Source of the DNA: Chlorobium sp.
Lineage (GTDB): Bacteria; Bacteroidota; Chlorobiia; Chlorobiales; Chlorobiaceae
Assembly: GCA_028277225.1 (NCBI GenBank)
Contig: JANQHB010000056.1
Span: forward strand, 1 to 64,000
Length of the DNA: 64,000 nt
Direction of reading: 5' to 3'
The position numbers and the translations under genes are program-made. Each line of letters starts with the position of its first letter. Within the stretch, counting starts at the first letter, position 1. The notes under the pieces were generated by a model. That model had not been told where the DNA came from. It worked only from the letters and a program-made list of their open reading frames with translations, and did no database searches. This document shows, piece after piece, positions 53,058-61,141 of the stretch.

Positions 53058-53078
53058 GTGGTTGGGGTACGTCCCCAA
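53058..53078. repeat. GTGG-headed palindrome (REP-like)
   Basis: GTGG followed by TTGGGG-TACGT-CCCCAA. The tetranucleotide plus hairpin form resembles REP sequences moved by REP-associated tyrosine transposases. It precedes repeat B copy 1. Confidence 0.45.
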
Positions 53079-53142
53079 GAAAGAATAAAAAGAAAAATGA
53101 AAAAGCTGATAATAAATGAAAGATAACGCATGTCTTTAAGTG

Positions 53143-53313
53143 TAGGAGTAGGGGACATCCGTAACTCCAATAAGTTAGAAGATCTATTTGACACATTCAA
53201 TATAGAGGAATATCGATCAAGCTGCATAGCCAGTGTGATAACGGTCACTGTTTTACGATCAAGGAGTAGAATCGGTCAACTTACATACCTGAGAAAAGAA
53301 TCTGCCAGAAAGG
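53143..53313. repeat. Repeat B, copy 1
   Basis: Starts GTAGGGGACATCCGTAACTCC and contains GAGGAATATCGATCAAGC, ACGATCAAGGAGTAGAATCGG and ACATACCTGAGAAAAGAA. Three further copies occur at 54637, 55434 and 56217. A 68-codon frame runs through this copy but is broken in the others, so coding is unlikely. Confidence 0.8.
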
Positions 53314-53429
53314 TAGAGAGGGACGCTTTTCAATAAGTGAAAATGTGTGTTTGGCTGACAAAGGGGTGGAAACATCAATTACACTAAACTATTGTTTGAG
53401 TGTACATTTCTTTGTTTTTACCCTTTTTT

Positions 53430-53462
53430 GTGCAATATTGTAGTTGTACTTCAATATTGCAC
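53430..53462. promoter_or_regulatory. Perfect inverted repeat just before the DUF4143 ATPase start
   Basis: GTGCAATATTG (53430-53440) and CAATATTGCAC (53452-53462), arms of 11 around 11 bases, ending four bases before the ATG at 53467. It covers the place of a ribosome site, so it could be an operator or an RNA hairpin limiting translation. Confidence 0.65.
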
Positions 53463-53466
53463 GATT

Positions 53467-54630
53467 ATGATTTCTCGTCACCTTACATCAACGTTGTATT
53501 CCCGTGCCAGGGATTACCCGGTAGTTACCATAACCGGGCCAAGGCAGTCTGGGAAAACAACACTCTGCAGAAATGCTTTTCCGGAAAAGCCATACAGTAA
53601 TCTGGAACGTCCCGATATCAGGGATTTTGCCATACATGATCCTTCCGGTTATCTGGCGCAGTTCCCTGATGGTGCAATCCTCGATGAGATTCAGCGTGTT
53701 CCGGATTTGTTATCATGGATACAGGCAAGGGTTGACGAAAATCGTCGTACAGGTGAATTTATTTTAACCGGAAGTCATCATTTTGACATACGTCAGCGTA
53801 TCAGCCAGTCTCTTGCTGGTCGAACAGCGCTGCTAAACCTCCTGCCGCTGTCTATAAGTGAATTGAAACAAGCAGGCAAACCGGTTGAAGTTGACCGGCT
53901 TTTGCATGCGGGTGGTTACCCCCGTATACATGCGGATAATCTTGAGCCTTCAGTGATGCTCGGTGATTATTTCGCGACATATGTCGAGCGTGACTTGCGT
54001 GAATTGGTTCAGCTACGGCATGTCCGGGAGTTCGAGCGTTTTGTCAGGCTGGCAGCGGGGAGGGTCGGACAGTTGCTTAATCTGCATAGTCTTGCTTCTG
54101 ATGTAGGAGTTTCAAGCCATACGGCAAAAGCATGGCTTGCTTTGTTGGAAGCTTCTTTTGTTGTTTTTGTATTGCCTCCCTGGTTTGCAAATATTGGCAA
54201 GCGGCTTACCAAATCTCCAAAGCTCTATTTTTACGATGTGGGGTTGGCGGCCTGGCTGATCGGGATTACCAGGGAATCTCATCTTGCAACTCATCCGTTA
54301 CGAGGGCTGTTGTTTGAAAATCTTGTGGTTCTGGAAATGCTCAAGGCTCGAATTAATTCGGGGTTGGGCGCTAATCTGCATTTTTACCGGGACAGCAGCG
54401 GGCTGGAAGTCGATCTTCTTCTGGAGAGCGGTAGTGACATTGTTCTTGCGGAAATTAAATCCACGCAAACCATCAATACTGAATTATTCAGACCATTGAA
54501 AAAAACAGCAGTGATACTTGGGAATCGTGTTACTGAAAAGTATCTGGTCTATGGTGGAAAGGAGAGACAAGAAAGGAGTGAATCGCAAGTGGTAAGTTAT
54601 CTGGATGCAGGCGAAGTCAGCTTAGGTTGA
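53467..54630 (+). CDS. AAA_14/DUF4143-type ATPase
   Basis: A 387-residue predicted ATPase. Start is placed at MISRHLTSTLYSR; an upstream frame from 53392 has no protein-like sequence and would span the inverted repeat. The AAA domain has Walker A GPRQSGKTT (24-32), Walker B AILDEIQRVP and sensor ILTGSHHF. The C-terminal DUF4143 part contains YVERDLRELVQLRH and LYFYDVGLAAWLIG, then a nuclease-like ending (FYRDSSGLEVDLLLESGSDIVLAEIKS) with the E...D...E-x-K order of PD-(D/E)xK folds. These proteins are common in accessory DNA; function is not known. Confidence 0.9.
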   Translation: MISRHLTSTLYSRARDYPVVTITGPRQSGKTTLCRNAFPEKPYSNLERPDIRDFAIHDPSGYLAQFPDGAILDEIQRVPDLLSWIQARVDENRRTGEFILTGSHHFDIRQRISQSLAGRTALLNLLPLSISELKQAGKPVEVDRLLHAGGYPRIHADNLEPSVMLGDYFATYVERDLRELVQLRHVREFERFVRLAAGRVGQLLNLHSLASDVGVSSHTAKAWLALLEASFVVFVLPPWFANIGKRLTKSPKLYFYDVGLAAWLIGITRESHLATHPLRGLLFENLVVLEMLKARINSGLGANLHFYRDSSGLEVDLLLESGSDIVLAEIKSTQTINTELFRPLKKTAVILGNRVTEKYLVYGGKERQERSESQVVSYLDAGEVSLG

Positions 54631-54636
54631 GGGTTG

Positions 54637-54796
54637 AGGGACATTCCGTAACTCCAATAAGTTACGAAGATCTTTTAGACACATTCAATATAGAGGAATA
54701 TCGATCAAGCTCATAGCCAGTGTGATAGCGGTCACAGCTTTGCGATCAAGGAGCAGGATCGGTCAACGTACATACCTGAGAAAAGAACAAGCCAGG
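54637..54796. repeat. Repeat B, copy 2
   Basis: GAGGGACATTCCGTAACTCC, then GACACATTCAATATAGAGG, AATATCGATCAAGCTCATAG, GCGATCAAGGAGCAGGATCGG. It begins six bases after the ATPase stop and lies upstream of toxin-antitoxin module 1. Confidence 0.82.
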
Positions 54797-54864
54797 ATGA
54801 TGGGTGGAGCACGGGTAAGTATTATCGCTGGCCTAAAAAAACAACCCGTTAACCCTCGTTAGCC

Positions 54865-54903
54865 TTGACAAATGAACAATAAATGCGTACTCTATAGCGT
54901 ACG
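54865..54903 (+). promoter_or_regulatory. Promoter/operator of toxin-antitoxin module 1
   Basis: TTGACA, 17-base spacer, TACTCT (54865-54870, 54888-54893). GTAC-centred arms CGTAC (54886-54890) and GTACG (54899-54903) overlap the -10, as in YefM-type autoregulated operators. The same arrangement occurs at 56402-56439. Confidence 0.7.
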
Positions 54904-54923
54904 TAATTCTAAAGGAGAGCCGA

Positions 54924-55166
54924 ATGTCCACAATTACAGCAACGGAAGCACGGAAGAAGCTCTACAGGCTTCTGGATGAGTTATCCGAATCGCATGAGCC
55001 CATCCATATTACCGGGAAACGCCATTCCGGAGTTCTTATCTCCGAAGAGGACTGGAGTGCCATACAGGAAACGCTCTACCTTCAGTCCGTGCCGGGTATG
55101 CGTGAGAGCATCCAGAAAGGAATGGCAACGCCGGTTGAGAAATGCTCAAAAGATCCCGGCTGGTGA
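54924..55166 (+). CDS. Phd/YefM-family antitoxin 1
   Basis: An 80-residue antitoxin. Its N-terminus STITATEARKKLYRLLDELSES...HITGKRHSGVLISEEDW is the Phd/YefM DNA-binding and dimerisation domain; the C-terminal part (RESIQKGMATPVEKCSKDPGW) should wrap the toxin. SD AAGGAGA precedes ATG. Its last bases overlap the toxin frame. A near-identical copy lies at 56461, differing at a handful of residues (V/L at 19, R/Q and E/K near 68). Confidence 0.9.
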   Translation: MSTITATEARKKLYRLLDELSESHEPIHITGKRHSGVLISEEDWSAIQETLYLQSVPGMRESIQKGMATPVEKCSKDPGW

Positions 55167-55426
55167 GCTACAAGCTCGTTTACACCCGACAGGCTCGCAA
55201 GGACGCGAAGAAGCTTGCAGCTGCAGGGCTTCGACCGCAGGCCGAACGGCTGCTTGAAATCCTTGTTCACAATCCATACCAGACACCGCCTCGCTACGAG
55301 AAGCTGTTGGGTGATCTCGAAGGCGCTTATTCCCGACGCATCAACATTCAGCATCGACTGGTCTACCAGGTCCTTGAAAAAGATAAGGTCGTCAAGGTTT
55401 TGAGAATGTGGACGCATTACGAATAA
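55142..55426 (+). CDS. Txe/YoeB-family mRNA interferase toxin 1
   Basis: A 94-residue RelE-fold toxin that should cleave mRNA on the ribosome. Features: YTRQARKDAKKLAAAGLRPQAERLLEIL, RYEKLLGDLEGAYSRRINIQHRLVYQV and C-terminal RMWTHYE with the conserved His and Tyr of YoeB. The ATG at 55142 overlaps the antitoxin by 25 bases; a GTG at 55163, overlapping its stop as GTGA, is an alternative coupled start. Product should be neutralised by the antitoxin upstream and the nearly identical one at 56461. Confidence 0.9.
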   Translation: MLKRSRLVSYKLVYTRQARKDAKKLAAAGLRPQAERLLEILVHNPYQTPPRYEKLLGDLEGAYSRRINIQHRLVYQVLEKDKVVKVLRMWTHYE

Positions 55427-55433
55427 AAAGGAT

Positions 55434-55570
55434 TAGGGGACATCCGTAATCACAATAAGTCACAAATAGCTTATACAAATATTTGATACAGAGAAAGATC
55501 GATCAAGCATAGACCGCGCGCGATAACTGTTACTGATTTGCGACCACGGAGTACAATTGGTCATCAGCTA
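55434..55570. repeat. Repeat B, copy 3 (diverged)
   Basis: TTAGGGGACATCCGTAATC at the start, then GATCGATCAAGCATAGACCG and a GCGACCACGGAGTACAATTGG segment. Clearly related to copies 1, 2 and 4 but more diverged. It follows toxin 1 directly. Confidence 0.7.
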
Positions 55571-55622
55571 TACCATCGGCCTTATCATTGAAACACTGGA
55601 TCAACTATTGACGAGCATACCT

Positions 55623-56159
55623 TTATGCAGGTGAATTCTGCCCGATGCCCTCTTTCTTGAGCGTTTCTGCAATATCTTTAGCCCAGGCATTGATCTCGTC
55701 CCATCTGCGGAAATCACCGACGGGTACTTTTGCGACCTTGATCATAAACTTATGCAATAAGCTGAGCTTGTCTTTATCGATTTTGCCATGAAAGACCGCG
55801 ATATCCCGGGGGGCAATGCGGTCGGCTATGGATTGAAGTTTTTCGGGGAACTGCCAGCCTTTGGAATCCTCTTCAACAGACCCTTCGCCAAGCGGGCCGC
55901 TGGAAAACAGCCATACGGTTTTTTCCGAAAGCATCTTCTCATTGGCTTCCAGGAATTTAGCCGCCTCGTCGCACCAATTACCGGTAAAAACCGCGCTACC
56001 CAGAATGATGACTTTCCAGGGCCCCAGGTCGCTGATCTGATCAATGGATACAACATCGGCGCCCAGGCCGCCTTCAGCAAGTACTTCTCCGATCTTTTGG
56101 GCAATCTCCAGGGTTGCGCCGTACTTGGTCTCGTATGCGATGATGATATCGTTAGCCAT
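55623..56159 (-). CDS. Flavodoxin-domain protein
   Basis: A 178-residue protein from the ATG at 56159 (MANDIIIAYETKYGATLEIAQ), which follows a GGAG site; a longer frame from 56207 is less likely. The FMN phosphate loop is ETKYGATLEIA, and VIILGSAVFTGNWCDEAAKFL plus WLFSSGPLGEG fit the remaining flavin contacts of the flavodoxin/HemG-like group. It may transfer electrons to an unknown partner. It is inverted relative to the two flanking toxin-antitoxin copies. Confidence 0.88.
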   Translation of the reverse strand: MANDIIIAYETKYGATLEIAQKIGEVLAEGGLGADVVSIDQISDLGPWKVIILGSAVFTGNWCDEAAKFLEANEKMLSEKTVWLFSSGPLGEGSVEEDSKGWQFPEKLQSIADRIAPRDIAVFHGKIDKDKLSLLHKFMIKVAKVPVGDFRRWDEINAWAKDIAETLKKEGIGQNSPA

Positions 56160-56216
56160 AATGATCTCCATTTTATGGTTTAAGCGGTACTTTATGCCGC
56201 TCAACAAGAGTGGGGA

Positions 56217-56338
56217 GTAGGGGACACATTCAATATAGAGGAATATCGATCAAGCTCATAGCCAGTGTTATAGCGGTCACGGCTTTGCGGTCAAGGAGTA
56301 GGATCGGTCATCGTACATTTTGAACCAGCCAGAAAGGT
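56217..56338. repeat. Repeat B, copy 4 (5' deleted)
   Basis: GTAGGGGACA joins directly to CATTCAATATAGAGGAATA, lacking about 35 bases present in copies 1 and 2, then follows copy 2 closely (TCGATCAAGCTCATAGCCAG, TCAAGGAGTAGGATCGGTCA). It sits the same distance from toxin-antitoxin module 2 as copy 2 does from module 1. Confidence 0.82.
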
Positions 56339-56401
56339 TTAGTGTGAGCGTGTATCATCGATGGTAGAGAAACGAGGCATCCGTCAAACCCTCGTTATCA
56401 C

Positions 56402-56439
56402 TTGACAAATGAACAATAAATACGTACTCTATAGCGTAC
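56402..56439 (+). promoter_or_regulatory. Promoter/operator of toxin-antitoxin module 2
   Basis: TTGACA, 17-base spacer, TACTCT (56402-56407, 56425-56430), with perfect arms ACGTAC and GTACGT around eight bases overlapping the -10. Confidence 0.7.
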
Positions 56440-56460
56440 GTAATTCTAAAGGAGAGCCGA

Positions 56461-56703
56461 ATGTCCTCTATTACAGCAACGGAAGCACGAAAGAAGCTCT
56501 ACAGGCTTCTGGATGAGGTATCTGAATCGCATGAGCCCATCCATATAACCGGGAAACGCCACTCCGGAGTCCTTATTTCCGAAGAAGACTGGAGCGCCAT
56601 ACAGGAAACGCTCTACCTGCAGTCCGTGCCGGGTATGCGCGAGAGCATACGGGAAGGAATGGCAACGCCGGTCGAGAAATGCTCAAAAGATCCCGGCTGG
56701 TGA
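56461..56703 (+). CDS. Phd/YefM-family antitoxin 2 (duplicate)
   Basis: An 80-residue protein almost identical to the antitoxin at 54924, with the same SD, promoter and overlap with the toxin frame. Differences such as MSSITATEA for MSTITATEA, DEVSES for DELSES and SIREGM for SIQKGM are conservative. The near identity at DNA level points to recent duplication. Cross-neutralisation of both toxins is likely. Confidence 0.9.
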   Translation: MSSITATEARKKLYRLLDEVSESHEPIHITGKRHSGVLISEEDWSAIQETLYLQSVPGMRESIREGMATPVEKCSKDPGW

Positions 56704-56963
56704 GCTGCAAGCTCGTGTACACCCGACAGGCTCGCAAAGACGCGAAGAAGCTTGCATCTGCGGGGCTTCGACCGCAAGCCGAACGGCTGCTTGAAATCCT
56801 TGTTCACAATCCATACCAGACACCGCCTCGCTACGAGAAGTTGCTGGGCGATCTCGAAGGCGCTTATTCCCGACGCATCAACATTCAGCATCGACTGGTC
56901 TACCAGGTCCTTGAAAAAGACAAGGTCGTCAAGGTTTTGAGAATGTGGACGCATTACGAATAA
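56679..56963 (+). CDS. Txe/YoeB-family mRNA interferase toxin 2 (duplicate)
   Basis: A 94-residue toxin differing from toxin 1 at only a few positions (LVSCKLVY for LVSYKLVY, KKLASAGL for KKLAAAGL). The residues expected for catalysis (RRINIQHRLVYQV, MWTHYE) are unchanged, so both copies should be active. GTG at 56700 is an alternative coupled start. Confidence 0.9.
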   Translation: MLKRSRLVSCKLVYTRQARKDAKKLASAGLRPQAERLLEILVHNPYQTPPRYEKLLGDLEGAYSRRINIQHRLVYQVLEKDKVVKVLRMWTHYE

Positions 56964-57138
56964 AAAAGGACGCCGGTTATTACGTGTATATGTTTGTATG
57001 ATAGCTTGTGCAAGTCTTGATGGGGGCATACATACAACAAGGGGATTACACATCCTGAATGCAGGTTGAGCTTCGGGATTGGTTCCGGCTGGTTATATTG
57101 CAGTGGTGTTGTTGTCCTGAAGCTGATGTTCTGATCTC

Positions 57139-58464
57139 ATGAAAATCCTCTACCGCTATATACTCAAGGAACATATCGGACCCTTTCTTTTTTCGCTCCT
57201 GACGATCCTGTTCGTGCTTGTTATGCAGTTCCTGACGCGGTTTTTCGAGCGATTTGTCGGCAAGGGGATCGAGCCGCTGGTGATTGCCGAGCTGATCGTG
57301 CTGCAGGTTGCGTGGATAGTTTCCCTTGCGGTTCCCATGGCTGTGCTGATCGCTGTTCTGGTGGCTTTCGGCGGGATCACGAACCGTTCAGAAATGAATG
57401 TTATGAGGGCCGGCGGCCTCTCGCTTACCCGCCTTATCGTTCCCGTTCTTGTAGTGGGTGGGATTCTCAGCGTTTTGATGGAGCGTTTCAATAACGGGGT
57501 TCTTCCCGAGGCGAATTTCATGGCTAAGCAGCTCATCCGGGACATTTCGAAAGCAAAGCCCAGTTTCGGCCTGACGGAAAATGCCTTTTCAGGACTTGTT
57601 GACGGGTATTCGATTCTTGTCAGGGAAGTTGGTGACGACGGCGACGATCTGAAAGGAGTGACGATCTACGAAACCCTCGAAGGTGGCAAGAGGACCGTCA
57701 TTACTGCAGAAAATGGCAATATCAGGTTTTCTCCTGATTCCCATTACCTGATACTCAGCCTGTTTGACGGGCAGGTGCATGAAGCCGGTGCCGATACCGA
57801 CCAGGAATACAGGATCATGAAATTCGAAAAACACAGGTTCGTTTTTGCTTCTACCGGTTATGGCTTTGAGCGCAGTGACGGCAGTGAGATACGGAGGGGT
57901 GACCGTGAACTTTCGGCAGGACAGCTCTATTCGATGGGGCAGGACTTCAGGAAACGGGAGGATGAAGCCTTGCGGCAGATTGGAAAACTGGTGCAGAAAG
58001 AGAAAGTTTCGGTAAACAACTCGTTGGCTTCTGTCGATAACGGGCGTGGCGGCGCTCTGAAGAGGCAGGGTGACGCAAAGGCAAGGGCCCGTGAAAAGGT
58101 CGATACCATGATCAAGCTTCTGGACAGGTCCATCAATCATGCTGAAAAAAGCCGGAACCTGCATAACAAGTACATGGTGGAGTACCATAAGAAATACGCA
58201 TTATCCTGTGCCTGTGTGATCTTCGTGCTGGTCGGGGCACCCCTCGGGGTACTTGCAAAGCGCGGTGGATTCGGGGTCGGAGCGGGATTGTCCCTTTTGT
58301 TTTTTGTGTTGTACTGGTTTCTTCTGGTGCTTGGAGAAAAACTTTCGGACAGGAGTCTTCTCGACCCGGGCTTTGCGATGTGGCTGGCCAATATTGTTAT
58401 GCTGATAATCGGTCTTGCGGCTCTCTATCGCGTATCAGGCCGGATCATAGGCTCCGGCCGGTAA
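57139..58464 (+). CDS. LptF/LptG-family lipopolysaccharide export permease
   Basis: YjgP/YjgQ permease of 441 residues, one of the two membrane subunits that extract lipopolysaccharide from the inner membrane with LptB. Three N-terminal membrane segments (about 12-115; MKILYRYILKEHIGPFLFSLL), a large periplasmic jelly-roll domain (about 130-330) and three C-terminal segments (about 350-435, CVIFVLVGAPLGVLAKRGGFGVG). A charged insert near 270-320 (KREDEALRQIG...KARAREKVDTM) looks like a helical extension. Whether F or G cannot be decided. Confidence 0.92.
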   Translation: MKILYRYILKEHIGPFLFSLLTILFVLVMQFLTRFFERFVGKGIEPLVIAELIVLQVAWIVSLAVPMAVLIAVLVAFGGITNRSEMNVMRAGGLSLTRLIVPVLVVGGILSVLMERFNNGVLPEANFMAKQLIRDISKAKPSFGLTENAFSGLVDGYSILVREVGDDGDDLKGVTIYETLEGGKRTVITAENGNIRFSPDSHYLILSLFDGQVHEAGADTDQEYRIMKFEKHRFVFASTGYGFERSDGSEIRRGDRELSAGQLYSMGQDFRKREDEALRQIGKLVQKEKVSVNNSLASVDNGRGGALKRQGDAKARAREKVDTMIKLLDRSINHAEKSRNLHNKYMVEYHKKYALSCACVIFVLVGAPLGVLAKRGGFGVGAGLSLLFFVLYWFLLVLGEKLSDRSLLDPGFAMWLANIVMLIIGLAALYRVSGRIIGSGR

Positions 58465-58467
58465 AGG

Positions 58468-58821
58468 TTATGTCAGTTTCTTTTTCCTGCCCTTTTTATC
58501 AAGGCAGACAAAAGTGATCTGGGTTGTGAAGACCAGTTCACGGTGGACTTTTTCAATCCTGTCCTTGTAGACGTTGACGGTATATTCGACCGAGGTTTCA
58601 CCCACCCTGGTTTTTTCTGTGTCGAAGCAGAGGATCGCGCCCTTGCGGATGCTTTTTTTGAACACCACATTGTCCATGGCGACTGTGACGAAGTTGCATC
58701 CGGGATAGTCAAGCGTAACGGCGATATAACCCATTTCGTCAATCCAGTTCAGGAGATTGCCGCCAAACAGGTAACCGTAATGGTTCAGGTGCTCCGGCAG
58801 GACAAGCTTGTAATTTTTCAT
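58468..58821 (-). CDS. Acyl-CoA thioesterase, hotdog fold (YciA-like)
   Basis: A 117-residue single hotdog domain. HLNHYGYLFGGNLLNWIDEMGYIAV carries the conserved Asn, Gly-Gly and Asp/Glu of acyl-CoA hydrolases, and TVAMDNVVFKKSIRKGAILCFDTEKTRVGETSVEY follows the family pattern. It should hydrolyse acyl-CoA esters in the cytosol; chain-length preference is unknown. Its 3' end is three bases from the LptF/G gene, convergent. Confidence 0.88.
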   Translation of the reverse strand: MKNYKLVLPEHLNHYGYLFGGNLLNWIDEMGYIAVTLDYPGCNFVTVAMDNVVFKKSIRKGAILCFDTEKTRVGETSVEYTVNVYKDRIEKVHRELVFTTQITFVCLDKKGRKKKLT

Positions 58822-58849
58822 AGGTGCATTGTTTTCGGTTCTCTTCTTT

Positions 58850-60502
58850 TCAGCCGCAATCCCGGGCGGGTTTTACCATTATGACGTTTTCCCTTTCAGC
58901 AACAACCTGGCCTGGGGGCAGGTTCCGTGCACGTCGAATATATTTTTTTTCTGTATACATGACCGGTACGAGTTCGGAGTGTTTTGCTGAAGAGTAGAAT
59001 GCGGCAATTTCGGCGGCTCGCTCGATCTCGCTTTTCTGCTGCATGGTAGTTCCACGAAGGACACAGTGTGAACCGGCAGCCCCTCTTGCATGGAGCCATA
59101 TGTCATGAGGCTTTGCAAACGCAAATGTCAGTTTTTCGTTGTTTTTGGCGTTTTTTCCGACATAGAGGATCGCTTTTTCGGAGATGCGGAATGTCCTGAA
59201 CGGAGCTTGTCCTGAACGCTTGCCTGTACTGCCGCCGAGGCCGATCTTCCTGAGTAGAGGAAGATTTTTTTCCTGGAAATCTCTGACATCAGCGGATGTC
59301 GAAAGATGTCCTACCTCTTCGATGAGGAAGAGAAGATCGTTTTTCTCTTCGGCTACAAGACTGTTCCGTTTTTGACCGCCCTTGATCCTGTCCCGTGTTT
59401 TTGCCGCTTTTTCAAACAGGAGAGCGGCATTCTGCTGGAGGTTCAGCTCCGGTTTAAGCGCTATGGTTTTTGGGGCGCCACTGGTATCGAAGACATTCGG
59501 CACCGTAATACGGTCCTTTTTTCTTTCCTGACTGTAAAGGTTGGCAATGAGAAGATGACCGTTTGTTTCATACTCTTCAGCCTGTTCAGAGAGTTTTTCC
59601 GGGTTGAAGTTGACCAGCTCACGATCAATTTTTTTCAACCGTTGTCTCAGTTTCCCATCGAGTTCACGGACAAGGACTCTCGTTTTGTTGAACTGCCAGC
59701 GTTTCCGGCTGTAGAAGGCGAGTGCTTCCATGACCGAATCGAAGCTGATCGAGGAGTCCGGGCGATTGTGCAGAATGGAAAACTCCGGGCCCTGTTCTCC
59801 TGATATATCGACTGAAGGAGCAGGATCGAGAAGCTCGTAAAACAGGTTGCTGAATGTTTCATGAATGATCTCGGCGCTTCCGTCATCTGTGCATCTCCGG
59901 AGCAGTTCCCTTACAAGCCTGTTGTCGAATCCCGGCAGCATGCTTCGCAGCCTGTCAGAAACAGTATCTTCTTCTTGTTCGTCCAAACGTTCCGAAAATA
60001 ACTGTCGGTCATTGACGAGGGGTTCCAGGGATCTCAGGATTTCAGGTCTGGGCGGAAGTGAGGCTTTTTTATCGCCGACAGATGCTGCAATACTCTCTTT
60101 GCAAGAGTGGAGCACCGTTCCTTTCTTCAGCAGAAGGACGTTGGTTTTTGCACTGAACAGCTGAAGGGCGATTGTAAAGCCCTCTTCAAGAACAATGGTA
60201 ATAATTCTGTCGGATGGGTCGATGGTAATGGCCGAAACATGCTTTTCCGTGACTTCAGGCATCAGATCGACAGTGTTTCGCTGTTTTCTGTTCAATCCTT
60301 CACGCGTGTAGATGCAAAGGTTCGGGTGTCCGGTGACGATCATGAGCTGGAGATGCCCGCCTGTCTTTGTTATGAAGCTGATGGTTATTTCATTACGCTG
60401 CTGGGAGAAGATTTCGAAAACATACCCCTCTTCGAGAATCCCCCGGAGTTCCGTTGCCAGATGGTAGAGGGTGAAATAGTTTCGCAGCATCGTCGTTATC
60501 AA
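58850..60502 (-). CDS. NFACT-family protein, RqcH-like ribosome quality control factor
   Basis: A 550-residue protein with an N-terminal NFACT-N domain (about 5-190), a central helical and coiled-coil region (about 270-330) and the C-terminal NFACT-R domain (about 440-540) with AKPHDIWLHARGAAGSHCVLR, the DxWxH...GSH motif. RqcH/Rqc2 proteins bind split 60S/50S subunits carrying stalled nascent chains and direct alanine tailing. Length is close to bacterial RqcH. Start may be the second Met (60490). Single gene divergent from the deaminase gene. Confidence 0.9.
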   Translation of the reverse strand: MITTMLRNYFTLYHLATELRGILEEGYVFEIFSQQRNEITISFITKTGGHLQLMIVTGHPNLCIYTREGLNRKQRNTVDLMPEVTEKHVSAITIDPSDRIITIVLEEGFTIALQLFSAKTNVLLLKKGTVLHSCKESIAASVGDKKASLPPRPEILRSLEPLVNDRQLFSERLDEQEEDTVSDRLRSMLPGFDNRLVRELLRRCTDDGSAEIIHETFSNLFYELLDPAPSVDISGEQGPEFSILHNRPDSSISFDSVMEALAFYSRKRWQFNKTRVLVRELDGKLRQRLKKIDRELVNFNPEKLSEQAEEYETNGHLLIANLYSQERKKDRITVPNVFDTSGAPKTIALKPELNLQQNAALLFEKAAKTRDRIKGGQKRNSLVAEEKNDLLFLIEEVGHLSTSADVRDFQEKNLPLLRKIGLGGSTGKRSGQAPFRTFRISEKAILYVGKNAKNNEKLTFAFAKPHDIWLHARGAAGSHCVLRGTTMQQKSEIERAAEIAAFYSSAKHSELVPVMYTEKKYIRRARNLPPGQVVAERENVIMVKPARDCG

Positions 60503-60604
60503 TCTTTTTCCTAATTTTCCAGCAATATCCTGAAAAACATGAAAATTTCGGGCCGTAGCCGGTCCGGTTCAGGTATCTGTCAATAATGTATCAAAATCCA
60601 CTCT

Positions 60605-61123
60605 ATGCCTGAAGATCAACAGATAGACAACTGCTGTTCCCGTGGCGGGGACGAAAACCGCGATGAGAAGCGGCTCGGATGGCATGAATATTTCATGAAT
60701 GTCGCGCATCTCATTTCCCGAAGGGCGACATGTACCAGGGGGCATATCGGCGCGGTCCTGGTCAGGGACAACAATATTCTATCGACCGGTTACAACGGCG
60801 CTCCCTCAGGACTGCCGCACTGCAACGAGACAACCTGCAGGATATACCGCAGTACTCATCCTGACGGAACGGTTGAGGAAAACTGTGTCAATACCATTCA
60901 TGCCGAAATAAACGCGATAGCCCAGGCAGCAAAGCACGGCGTTTCGATCAAGGATGCTGACATCTATATAACAGCGAGTCCCTGTATACATTGCCTGAAA
61001 GTGCTGATAAACGTCGGGATCAAAACCATCTACTATGACAAGCCCTATAAGATCGAGCATATATCGGAACTCTTGCGTTTGTCGGGCGTCAAGCTGGTGC
61101 ATATTCATGTCGATAATACCTGA
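60605..61123 (+). CDS. Deoxycytidylate deaminase (ComEB-like)
   Basis: A 172-residue zinc enzyme that probably converts dCMP to dUMP for thymidylate synthesis. Zinc motifs: NTIHAEINAIAQAA (His and catalytic Glu) and ASPCIHCLKVL (two Cys). CTRGHIGAVLVRDNNILSTGYNGAPSGLPHC is typical of dCMP deaminases. The first about 24 residues are a poorly conserved, charged extension. It lies 18 bases before ribD, likely one operon. Confidence 0.92.
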   Translation: MPEDQQIDNCCSRGGDENRDEKRLGWHEYFMNVAHLISRRATCTRGHIGAVLVRDNNILSTGYNGAPSGLPHCNETTCRIYRSTHPDGTVEENCVNTIHAEINAIAQAAKHGVSIKDADIYITASPCIHCLKVLINVGIKTIYYDKPYKIEHISELLRLSGVKLVHIHVDNT

Positions 61124-61141
61124 ATTGCAGAAAAGGGCGGA

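Noticed and set aside
53130..53336. 68-codon frame through repeat B copy 1
   Set aside because: The other three copies of the repeat have stops and frameshifts in this frame, so it is not maintained as protein.
60503..60604. FMN riboswitch before the dCMP deaminase-ribD operon
   Set aside because: The gap is too short and lacks the conserved RFN-element blocks.
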